This document shows positions 36,460-43,570 of a DNA stretch of 51,037 nucleotides, in pieces. Made by a program: the position numbers and the translations under genes. Below the pieces are notes generated by a model that saw only the letters and a program-made list of their open reading frames with translations, was not told the origin of the DNA and searched no databases. The number at the start of each line of letters is the position of its first letter. Within the stretch, counting starts at the first letter, position 1. The stretch is from NCBI GenBank assembly GCA_017857815.1, contig JAFMCL010000019.1, forward strand, positions 1-51,037. Direction: 5' to 3'. This stretch comes from Flavobacteriaceae bacterium. Lineage in GTDB: Bacteria; Bacteroidota; Bacteroidia; Flavobacteriales; Flavobacteriaceae.

Positions 36460-36484
36460 AAAAAGCCTGTATTACAGGCTTTTT
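36460..36484 (+). terminator. Rho-independent terminator after tRNA-Arg
   Basis: AAAAAGCCTG (36460-36469), loop TATTA, CAGGCTTTTT (36475-36484): a perfect 10-bp stem ending in a T run. It ends tRNA-Arg and is the first clear terminator downstream of mraZ. Confidence 0.9.
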
Positions 36485-36635
36485 ATGTTTAAGGAGCGCT
36501 TAAAGTGGCGCGATTATTTCTTATTATATACCAGCTTTCCTTCGAGTATTTTATTGAATCTCTTATCCACAACGCTCAATATTCATTAGTTTCAGGTAAA
36601 ATATTTCCTACAATTAAATATCTATTAAACCAAAA

Positions 36636-36668
36636 ACAGCTGCCTTTGCTTTCACAATTCGCAGCTGT
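36636..36668 (-). terminator. Probable terminator of the helicase gene
   Basis: ACAGCTGC (36636-36643) and GCAGCTGT (36661-36668) form a perfect 8-bp stem with a 17-nt loop. Read on the minus strand, the stem is followed by a run of five T. It lies 66-98 nt beyond the helicase stop. Confidence 0.55.
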
Positions 36669-36696
36669 GTTTGTATAGTTAAAATTATTTTTAATA

Positions 36697-36724
36697 ATGG
36701 TTTAAAAAAACATCTTTAAACCAT
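36697..36724. repeat. Inverted repeat just after the helicase stop
   Basis: ATGGTTTAAA (36697-36706) and TTTAAACCAT (36715-36724), 10-bp arms with an 8-nt loop. It begins 9 nt beyond the helicase stop codon. It could protect the mRNA 3' end or assist termination together with the next hairpin. No ideal T-tract follows it. Confidence 0.4.
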
Positions 36725-36733
36725 AATTGCCAA

Positions 36734-38554
36734 TTAATAAAATGTTATTGCATTTCCAGATTTCCCAGCTCGTCCAGTTCTTCCAATTCTGTGGATATAA
36801 CTTTCTCTTGAAGAAGGGATTTCATAATTGATCACGTGAGTAACGTTGTCAATGTCAATTCCTCTTGAAGCAACATCAGTAGCAACCAAGACTTTGATGG
36901 CTCCTGATTTAAACTTTCTAACTGCCTTGCTTCGATACATTTGAGTTTTATCTCCATGTATTTCGTCAATTCTAACACCGTATTGCTTAAGTCTCATAAA
37001 AAGCTTAGATACCTGACGCTTTGTTTCCAAAAAGATAAGCACCTTTTCAAATTCTTCTTTTTCTAGCAGGTTAGCCAAAATATCAAATTTATCGTCATCT
37101 CCTCTGGTTTTTATAATCTCTTGGTAGATATTGTCCGTATTGGCTTCACCCGAAGAAACACTAACTTTCTGATAATCATCAATGATACCATCAATGATAT
37201 TTTGCTGTTTAGAATTCTCTGTTGCAGAAAATAGAATCGTTTGATCTCTTTTATGCATCTGGTCAATAACCTTGGTTACATCTTGCAAGAATCCCATGTC
37301 GAGCATGGTATCAAACTCATCAAGAACGATTTTGGAAAAGTCAAATAACTTAAGCGCTCTTCTGTCAATCAAATCATTGATTCTCCCTGGAGTTCCAATA
37401 ACTACATCATTAGGTCTCCTTAGTTTATCAAGATCTTTTCTGACACTTGTCCCTCCGATGAAAACGCTAGAAAACACTTTAAGTCCCTTGGTCAAACTTT
37501 TCAGTTCTTGTTCTACTTGTTCTGCCAATTCTCTTGTTGGAACAAGAATAATGGTTTTCGCACTTTTCTTTTCAGAAAGAATTTTATTTAAAATTGGAAT
37601 AAGAAAAGCACCTGTTTTTCCTGTCCCAGTATTCGCAATTCCCATGACACTATGACCGTCCATTATAATTTCAAAAGTCTTGTCTTGTATCTCAGTTGAA
37701 TTGACATAGCCTTTTCGTTCAATTCTTGATTGAAGTTCTGGGTGGATTTCCATTTCGGCAAAGCTTCGTGTAACGACTTCTGCCCTCTCTTCCTTGATCT
37801 TAATTGATGTATTGACCAAAGTAGTTGGATCGAGTCTCGTCTTCTTAAATCTACCACCTCTTCCTCTTGAATTTCCTCCGCCGCCATTTCTGCCTCCGGA
37901 TCTAAAACTTCCACCGCCACTTCTGTTAGGTCTTGATCGATTTCCACCTCTATCAGGTCTTGAGTTTCCGTAACTTCTTGAAGGTCTTGAGTCTCGACCC
38001 CTTTGCTCAGTTCTATTTTCATCGCCAGATCTTTCATTTCTAGAACTCTCATTGCTTCTGCTTGATCTTGAGTCCCCTCCAGGTCTTTCGCTTCTAGAAC
38101 CTTCATAGCTTCTGCTTGACCTTGAGTCTCCACTGCTTTTTGAATCTCCTCCGTTTCTTGATCCTCCGTAACTTCTATCAGATATTGAGTCACCTCCCGA
38201 TCTTTCGTTTCTTGGAGCACCATAGCTTGGTCTTGAATCTCCTCCACTTCTTGAGCCTCCATAGCTTCTATCAGATCTTGAGTCACCTCCTGATCTTTCA
38301 TTTCTAGGAGCACCATAATTTGGTCTTGAATCTCCACCACTTCGGTCTTTTCTTGATCCCTCTGAACTTCTGTCAGATCTAAATCCTCTACTCCCTTTGT
38401 TGGAGCTTGGGGATTGACTGTCGTTAGAAGAATTCGATTTGTTTTTATTAAACCCTCCGAATTTACTTTTGCCAGTGGGTTTTCCTTTACTTTTGTTTGA
38501 CGAACTAAATTTTCCTTTTCCTTCGGATCTAGAATTAGTGTTACTCTCTTTCAT
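36734..38554 (-). CDS. DEAD-box family RNA helicase (DEFD variant) with 240-residue disordered N-terminus
   Basis: ATP-dependent RNA helicase, 606 aa. Residues 1-240 are low-complexity, rich in Ser, Gly, Arg, Asn and Asp, with RSGGDSR/RSYGGSR units. The core follows: Q-motif Gln290, motif I ANTGTGKT (307-314), Ia PTRELAEQ, Ib TPGR, motif II DEFD (412-415) in place of DEAD, III SAT (443-445), V SRGIDI, VI HRIGRTGRAG (588-597). The protein stops nine residues after motif VI, without the usual C-terminal tail. In most such helicases the RG-rich tail is C-terminal, so here the layout is reversed. It has its own promoter about 160 nt upstream and may function in ribosome assembly or RNA decay at low temperature (inference). 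Confidence 0.92.
   Translation of the reverse strand: MKESNTNSRSEGKGKFSSSNKSKGKPTGKSKFGGFNKNKSNSSNDSQSPSSNKGSRGFRSDRSSEGSRKDRSGGDSRPNYGAPRNERSGGDSRSDRSYGGSRSGGDSRPSYGAPRNERSGGDSISDRSYGGSRNGGDSKSSGDSRSSRSYEGSRSERPGGDSRSSRSNESSRNERSGDENRTEQRGRDSRPSRSYGNSRPDRGGNRSRPNRSGGGSFRSGGRNGGGGNSRGRGGRFKKTRLDPTTLVNTSIKIKEERAEVVTRSFAEMEIHPELQSRIERKGYVNSTEIQDKTFEIIMDGHSVMGIANTGTGKTGAFLIPILNKILSEKKSAKTIILVPTRELAEQVEQELKSLTKGLKVFSSVFIGGTSVRKDLDKLRRPNDVVIGTPGRINDLIDRRALKLFDFSKIVLDEFDTMLDMGFLQDVTKVIDQMHKRDQTILFSATENSKQQNIIDGIIDDYQKVSVSSGEANTDNIYQEIIKTRGDDDKFDILANLLEKEEFEKVLIFLETKRQVSKLFMRLKQYGVRIDEIHGDKTQMYRSKAVRKFKSGAIKVLVATDVASRGIDIDNVTHVINYEIPSSRESYIHRIGRTGRAGKSGNAITFY
38141..38326 (-). repeat. 93-bp tandem duplication inside the helicase coding region
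   Basis: Two adjacent 31-codon units, residues 77-107 (38234-38326) and 108-138 (38141-38233), differ at only three residues (N79/S110, R93/I124, S103/N134). Both encode a YGAPRNERSGGDS and DRSYGGSR pattern. Shorter degenerate copies continue to about residue 200. The repeat is coding, not a CRISPR array. Confidence 0.85.
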
Positions 38555-38590
38555 TGTTTTTTTATTTTAATAATGCACAGCATTTCCTAT

Positions 38591-38695
38591 TTAGGAATGA
38601 TTTGTTAATACGGCATTATAAGAAAATGCTAAATTGGCCTTGGTTGACCCAAATACGGAAAGATGATTTTTTCTAAAAACAAATTTAGTACCCAT
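38591..38695 (-). CDS. Possible 34-codon leader ORF upstream of the helicase
   Basis: An ATG at 38695 opens a 34-codon frame (MGTKFVFRKNHLSVF at its start) closed by TAA at 38591-38593. It lies inside the predicted leader of the helicase mRNA, about 14 nt after the expected transcription start and 36 nt before the helicase ATG. It has no recognisable family. It could be a regulatory leader peptide or a chance ORF; conservation would decide. Confidence 0.25.
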   Translation of the reverse strand: MGTKFVFRKNHLSVFGSTKANLAFSYNAVLTNHS

Positions 38696-38714
38696 GTCAA
38701 TTTCTACGGACGTG

Positions 38715-38722
38715 CAAAGGTA
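38715..38722 (-). promoter_or_regulatory. Candidate -7 element for the helicase gene
   Basis: The plus strand reads CAAAGGTA, that is TACCTTTG on the minus strand, matching TAnnTTTG. It lies 160 nt upstream of the helicase ATG, giving a leader of about 155 nt, far longer than other leaders in the window. Confidence 0.55.
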
Positions 38723-38745
38723 CTGTTTTTATAAACTAAAAACAG
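38723..38745. promoter_or_regulatory. Operator-like dyad abutting the helicase -7 element
   Basis: CTGTTTTT (38723-38730) and AAAAACAG (38738-38745) form a perfect 8-bp inverted repeat with a 7-bp centre. It directly touches the -7 element and fills the -33 region, where a TTG is absent. Placement suits a repressor or activator site. Alternatively it could be a weak terminator hairpin for the GH39 gene upstream, although it is 135 nt past that stop and has no GC core. Confidence 0.45.
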
Positions 38746-38879
38746 AGCATTTTCGTATAGAATTTAATACATCATTTTCAATCCTAATGACCTGTAGCTT
38801 ATTGGTTTAAGGAAAATGACTCCTTGCGTCTTGAGAGTTTGCTTAATAAGTCAAATCGCATAATTAAGTATGAGATATT

Positions 38880-40514
38880 TTATTGATGCTTAAGTTTGTA
38901 TAACCGCATTGAATTCCGGTCAATTTTTAGATTTAAAATTAAATCTCCGATAGGGTCAGATTTTAAGTTTAATTGCTCCGAAACCTTCAATTCTGATGCT
39001 TTTTTAAGTTTTTCTAGATTTATATTTTGTGAATTTTCAGGACTGCCAATTGACTTCCAACTTTGATAGGTATTGTTGTTTGACTTGTCCATCTTGATGA
39101 CCTCAACATGATAGTTGGCGTTTGGCTTAAGCCCTTTTAACGTGATGTCAATAGGGTCAAAACCATTCATTTTTTCACCGTCTGCTTCTTCGAAATTATA
39201 AACGATGAAGGAAATTTCCTCGGATTCAGATTTTGTGGCAAGTACACCAAATCGGTTCTCTTTGATTTTTTTAATGACTTTAACCCTTTTAGATTTAAGT
39301 TTAGCTAGCATTTCAAACCCAGTTTGAATTGGCTTCGGTGTGTTTCCAGCGGTCAATAATTCCCTTTTTCCTACAAAGAATTCATCTTCATCTGCTTCCC
39401 AACTAAATCCCCAATAGAGTAACATTGAAGTAGGAAAGCTATAGTTGTCTTCAATTTGAAATAGTGCGTTCACCAACTTAACCAAGAATAGAGGGGAGGT
39501 AATCGAGTTTCTATAGGCCAAATCTGGATAGTCTGCCACTGTTCTATAATAATTTGAGGAAAGCCCCCATTCGTTGATATGAAATTCAGTCTTTTTTAAT
39601 GAAGGGAAGTCCTTTACTAGTCTTTGTAACCATAAAACAGAGAGCACAAATTGTTGTACTTGGGGTTGAATGTGAGGCTCCTGATTCAGCCATTTACCCG
39701 AAAGACCATAGATGTGATAGGATATGAAATCAATCCGAGTTCCTTTTTCTCCAGTCACATAATTGGTTTCATTGGTAACATGATTTAAAAAAGGTCTTAA
39801 AAAGTATTCGTGATAACAGGCAGGGCCTCCAACTTTTAATTCTGGATCAACCGATGTAACGGCAGCCACAAACACATCATACATCTTGTAAAACACTTCC
39901 AATTGGTCTTTGGGCCAGCCATCTGGTTCGTTCCAAACTTCAAAGTACCATGTCCGAACTTCTTCAGCTCCAAAAACATCAATTAAGTTCTGGGTCGTTG
40001 TTTTCATTAGATCTGACCATTTTTCCCAGTCTTTTGGTCCAATATTGACCATTGTCATTCCTTCGTCATTCCCTGAGTTTTCTTTTGATTTTTTTAGAAT
40101 CAACGCATCCGGTAGATAATCATATTCAACAATGGGTTTAATCCCATTCTCAACATAGGACTTAAACACACGATTTAGATTAGAGAAGTCGTAAACAGGA
40201 TTTCCATTTTGGTCTTCACTATAGAGTTTGTGCCCGCGAATTACGCCATGTTTTAAATCCTGATTGAAAGTATGATGTGATCTCAGGTATTTGTGAGAAT
40301 TTGTCTTTTTCATTCTGTTTAAAAGAAACTGACCAGAAGGTTTAAGCGCATGATGGAAAAGATGATCAGATCCTGCTGCTTTCCAGAATTCAGTGTTTTT
40401 TCCTACAATAGTATTGGTTTCAATGGTAAAACTATTTTGCTGGGCGTGAACTCCGATAGATTTAGCTACTATTATCAGAAAAAACAAGAAGTAGTATTTT
40501 TTTCTATCTGTCAT
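38880..40514 (-). CDS. Secreted glycoside hydrolase, family GH39-like
   Basis: 544-aa secreted retaining glycosidase resembling GH39 (beta-xylosidase/alpha-L-iduronidase clan GH-A). A signal peptide covers residues 1-25 (hydrophobic FLFFLIIVAKSIGV, cleavage near HAQ). The TIM-barrel acid/base Glu196 is in WYFEVWNEPDGW and the nucleophile Glu315 in FHINEWGLSS. Their 119-residue spacing fits the family. Other landmarks are DFISYHIYG and a C-terminal beta domain (about residues 400-544). It lies 20 nt downstream of the SGNH hydrolase gene, so they form a two-gene operon. The substrate is unknown; xylosides or related plant/algal glycans are plausible. No SusCD pair is nearby. Confidence 0.82.
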   Translation of the reverse strand: MTDRKKYYFLFFLIIVAKSIGVHAQQNSFTIETNTIVGKNTEFWKAAGSDHLFHHALKPSGQFLLNRMKKTNSHKYLRSHHTFNQDLKHGVIRGHKLYSEDQNGNPVYDFSNLNRVFKSYVENGIKPIVEYDYLPDALILKKSKENSGNDEGMTMVNIGPKDWEKWSDLMKTTTQNLIDVFGAEEVRTWYFEVWNEPDGWPKDQLEVFYKMYDVFVAAVTSVDPELKVGGPACYHEYFLRPFLNHVTNETNYVTGEKGTRIDFISYHIYGLSGKWLNQEPHIQPQVQQFVLSVLWLQRLVKDFPSLKKTEFHINEWGLSSNYYRTVADYPDLAYRNSITSPLFLVKLVNALFQIEDNYSFPTSMLLYWGFSWEADEDEFFVGKRELLTAGNTPKPIQTGFEMLAKLKSKRVKVIKKIKENRFGVLATKSESEEISFIVYNFEEADGEKMNGFDPIDITLKGLKPNANYHVEVIKMDKSNNNTYQSWKSIGSPENSQNINLEKLKKASELKVSEQLNLKSDPIGDLILNLKIDRNSMRLYKLKHQ

Positions 40515-40534
40515 TACTTGAATTTTTTAAAAGA

Positions 40535-41224
40535 CTATAAGTTTTCTGAAATAGATGCTACGACTTTTTCCGCTAGTTTTTGGCTTCCTTGTAGGGTAAA
40601 GTGAACGTTGTTGGGTCGTTGTAATTTTTCCATTATGGGAAGTACATAGTTGTGTAAATCATTTACTTGAATATTGTTTTTCCCCATTATTTTTAAGGCG
40701 ACCTCATTATATATCTTTGACATTCCAGGTTTTCGCAATGGTTTTCTGACCGTGTCAGGATAAGGTGTGGTGGTAGCAAAGATGAGTTTTGCTTTTGTTT
40801 TCTTTAATTTTTTCACAATAAACTTGAGGTTTTTCCCATACTGTTTTGGGCTAGCCTGATGTGGGTCTTCGGAGGAGTTACTGTTTTTTTTTGTGATCCG
40901 ATCAATGTGTTTTATGTCGTGAAGACCAAAATTAAAATGAATAACATCCCATTCAATGTCAGCAATCCAGTCTGAAATTCCCAAAACACCATTGGTGGTT
41001 CCTTGACAGTTATACATGCCACCATTGGGTTTCATAGGTCTTAAAACCTCAGCTTTTCCCAATAAGGAATCTTTAACAAACGGGTAATATCCCATTGATA
41101 TTGAATCCCCTATCAGTAAGACTTTTGGGAGTTTTCCGATTAAAGAATTTCTAGGGTTAAAAGGAATTAAAAATGTGGCTGCTCCTAGGGAGGTGGTTTT
41201 TATAAATTGTCTTCTATTTTGCAT
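40535..41224 (-). CDS. SGNH/GDSL-family hydrolase with Tat-like signal
   Basis: 229-aa predicted exported esterase. The N-terminus has a twin-arginine pattern (NRRQFIKTTSLGAATFLIP). Block I is LLIGDSISMG with nucleophile Ser41, then GGMYNCQGT and HFNFGLHDIK (block III-like, GLHD in place of GxND). The C-terminal catalytic His208 is in NNVHFT, but the position of the classic Asp (DxxH) is Asn205. Family members commonly deacetylate or de-esterify glycans. Pairing with the GH39 enzyme downstream suggests removal of acyl groups from the same sugar chain. No exact TAnnTTTG was found in the 106-bp upstream gap. Confidence 0.8.
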   Translation of the reverse strand: MQNRRQFIKTTSLGAATFLIPFNPRNSLIGKLPKVLLIGDSISMGYYPFVKDSLLGKAEVLRPMKPNGGMYNCQGTTNGVLGISDWIADIEWDVIHFNFGLHDIKHIDRITKKNSNSSEDPHQASPKQYGKNLKFIVKKLKKTKAKLIFATTTPYPDTVRKPLRKPGMSKIYNEVALKIMGKNNIQVNDLHNYVLPIMEKLQRPNNVHFTLQGSQKLAEKVVASISENL

Positions 41225-41330
41225 TTCAAACTTTTAATTAAAAATTTATCAAAGAGATCATTCTATTATAGGCTTTAGAAGCTTTTTAAGAGAAATGGTT
41301 TAAGTATTTAATATAAAAAAACAAGTAATA

Positions 41331-43535
41331 TCAATCAATTAATTGTTGAAGAAGATTTTTAACCTCCAAAGGATTCTTTATAAAATATTTAGCAGCAGTT
41401 TGTTTTTTTCCCACTTTAATTGTTGAAGCGTGTGGGGGGAGATCATTAAACATATATTCATCGGTCACATCATCTCCAATACATAGAATAAAATCAAATT
41501 CTTTGTCACTGATGATTTCAGAAACTGCTGTCCCTTTACTGAATCTACTACTGGCAACTTCAATGACTTTGTGTCCATCTAATAGATGTAATTCGTCAGT
41601 AATTAAACTACTCAAAACTGTTTTAAGCTCAACCACCCTTTCATTTGCCAATTCAGGATCTGTTTTTCGATAGTGCCAAACCAAGCTGTTTTGTTTTATC
41701 TCAATAAAAGTTCCAGGTGTTCTGTCGGTAAAAGTTTCTAGAAGAGGGATTAGGTTGTCCATCCAGTTTTTCTGCGGAATCCCTTTTTCACTCCACTCGT
41801 GGTTTTTATATTTAATGAAATACCCATGTTCTGCAACTAGAGTTAATGGGAAATCATTGAACCATTTACTCAAAAACAGGTGGTCTCTTCCACTAACAAT
41901 TGCAACATCAGTGTTTGGGGCTTCGCAGAGCGATTGAATTAAATCTAAGAGATTTTCATCTGGAACTGCCAGCTGAGGGTTGTCATTAAATTCAACCAAA
42001 GTGCCGTCAAAATCGAGTAAAATCAATTTTTTCTTTGCTGTATTGAAATTTTTGGTCAATTGACTTTTAACAGTTTCATCGACTCTCTTGACTAAAACTT
42101 CTTCTTCTGTTTGCGTTTTGGACACTAAAGCCTTCATGAACTCAGTGGCCCAGTGTGAAACGGTATAACGACTCAGCCTTTTTTGCATGCTAGCGTTTCG
42201 CTTTTTTTGTTCTTCAACAGGCATTTTGATGGCTTTAAGAATCGACTCTGCCATTAAATTCATGTCAAAAGGATTGACGAGTATGGACTCATACAATTCT
42301 TTAGAAGCCCCGGCCATTTCACTTAATATCAAAACACCATCTCCATTAACACGTGTGGCAATGAATTCTTTGGCCACTAAGTTCATTCCGTCTCTAACTG
42401 GAGTTATCATCGCAATGTCGGCGTTCATATATAAGTCAATAAGATCGTCAAATTCCATTGCTCTGTAATAATACCAAATTGGAGTCCAGTTAACCGTTGA
42501 GAACTTCCCGTTAATTCTACCCACGATTTCATCGGTTTCCTTTTTCAAACGTTTGTAATCAGAAACGTCAGACCTAGAAGGAACGGTTAGCATTACGAGT
42601 CTCACCTTTTCGAGGTATTCTGGATATTTAGTTAAAAAAAGCTCATAAGCCTTAATTCGATTAATTACTCCTTTGGTATAATCAAGTCGATCGATAGATA
42701 AAATTAATTTGCTTTGATCTGCCCCTTTTTTATGTAATTCAAGTTGTTGTTTTAATTCGGATTGTTCGCCTGATTTTAGCGCCAGATGAGCTTTTGCTGC
42801 ATTTTCGAATTTATTGTAATCAATTCCCATCGGGAATGTGTTGACAACCACTTCACGAGTGCCTAGGTTTACTTTATTGAAGCTTACTTCTTTTCTGAGG
42901 ATTCGCTTAACTGAGCTTAAGAAATGCCTTTCGTAATCATAAGTGTGAAATCCAATAAGATCTGCACCTAACATTCCTTCAAGTAATGGCTCGCGCCATG
43001 GGAATATTCTAAAAATCTCAAAAGAAGGAAAAGGGATGTGAAGGAAAAATCCAATTGTTACGTCTGGGCGTTCGTCTTTGATCATTTTAGGACACAACAA
43101 AAGTTGGTAGTCATGAATCCATACCGTATCACCTTCATCAATATTTTGCAAAACGCTGTCGGCAAACTTTCTATTTACGTCTACATAGGAGTTCCAATGT
43201 TGCTCTTTGAAGTCAGAAAACTCGATAAAATAATGAAAAAGAGGCCAGAGACATTTATTTGATAAACCATAGTAAAAATCTTCAATTTCTTCTCCATTTA
43301 ACGATACTGGAAAATATCTCTCCTTTTTTAATGATTCTTTCAAGGGAACCCATGAATTTTTGTCAACTTCATCACTATTGATGCCTGGCCACCCTACCCA
43401 CAGGGCATCTTTCCCTTTGTGAACAGAATTCATACCTGTAGCTAAACCGCCACTTGTAGGGGTGAATTCGAAAGAATTTTCTACTTTCGTTATCTGAATA
43501 GGGAGCCTATTTGAAACTATTATATTTTTAGCCAT
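41331..43535 (-). CDS. Bifunctional trehalose-6-phosphate synthase / trehalose-6-phosphate phosphatase
   Basis: Single 734-aa protein carrying both steps of the OtsAB trehalose pathway. The N-terminal GT20 synthase (about residues 1-470) has SNRLPIQI, TSGGLATG, WVGWPG, VWIHDYQLLL, LHIPFPSFEIFR, GADLIGFHTYDYERHF, IDRLDYTKGV and DGMNLVAKEFIA. The C-terminal HAD phosphatase (about 490-734) has LLDFDGTL (DxD), VAIVSGRD and CIGDDVTDEYMF. Trehalose protects against osmotic and desiccation stress. It is divergent from the GH15 gene across 35 bp that contains a TAnnTTTG element on the minus strand. Confidence 0.96.
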   Translation of the reverse strand: MAKNIIVSNRLPIQITKVENSFEFTPTSGGLATGMNSVHKGKDALWVGWPGINSDEVDKNSWVPLKESLKKERYFPVSLNGEEIEDFYYGLSNKCLWPLFHYFIEFSDFKEQHWNSYVDVNRKFADSVLQNIDEGDTVWIHDYQLLLCPKMIKDERPDVTIGFFLHIPFPSFEIFRIFPWREPLLEGMLGADLIGFHTYDYERHFLSSVKRILRKEVSFNKVNLGTREVVVNTFPMGIDYNKFENAAKAHLALKSGEQSELKQQLELHKKGADQSKLILSIDRLDYTKGVINRIKAYELFLTKYPEYLEKVRLVMLTVPSRSDVSDYKRLKKETDEIVGRINGKFSTVNWTPIWYYYRAMEFDDLIDLYMNADIAMITPVRDGMNLVAKEFIATRVNGDGVLILSEMAGASKELYESILVNPFDMNLMAESILKAIKMPVEEQKKRNASMQKRLSRYTVSHWATEFMKALVSKTQTEEEVLVKRVDETVKSQLTKNFNTAKKKLILLDFDGTLVEFNDNPQLAVPDENLLDLIQSLCEAPNTDVAIVSGRDHLFLSKWFNDFPLTLVAEHGYFIKYKNHEWSEKGIPQKNWMDNLIPLLETFTDRTPGTFIEIKQNSLVWHYRKTDPELANERVVELKTVLSSLITDELHLLDGHKVIEVASSRFSKGTAVSEIISDKEFDFILCIGDDVTDEYMFNDLPPHASTIKVGKKQTAAKYFIKNPLEVKNLLQQLID

Positions 43536-43548
43536 ATGAATCTTTTTA

Positions 43549-43556
43549 CAAACTTA
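43549..43556 (-). promoter_or_regulatory. Candidate -7 element for the trehalose synthesis gene
   Basis: The plus strand reads CAAACTTA, TAAGTTTG on the minus strand, matching TAnnTTTG and ending 13 nt from the ATG at 43535. The 35-bp gap to the GH15 gene leaves no room for two separate full promoters, so the GH15 promoter must overlap this gene or this element. Confidence 0.5.
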
Positions 43557-43570
43557 AATCTCCACAATTT

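Larger units (their letters stand above)
38555..38879. other. 325-bp non-coding region between GH39 gene and helicase
   Basis: Contains the helicase leader (about 38555-38708) with the possible 34-codon ORF and a small TTCCTA/TAGGAA hairpin (38584-38597), the helicase -7 element and the adjoining dyad. From 38746 to 38879 I see nothing beyond a weak 5-bp inverted repeat (AAGGA/TCCTT, 38809-38825); no convincing terminator for the GH39 gene. Confidence 0.6.

Noticed and set aside
36374-36734. tRNA-Arg as an integration site for a mobile element
   Set aside because: No integrase, no duplicated tRNA 3' end and no foreign genes are visible in the following sequence.
37663-38340. Long open frame (225 codons) on the minus strand, overlapping the helicase gene in another frame
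   Set aside because: It is the shifted reading of the repetitive Ser/Gly/Arg coding region, with periodic residue composition and no family features. The helicase frame carries all the motifs.
37830-38400. Regularly repeated short DNA units resembling a CRISPR array
   Set aside because: Units are coding, differ in length, have no unique spacers, and translate to Arg/Ser/Gly repeats of the helicase N-terminus.
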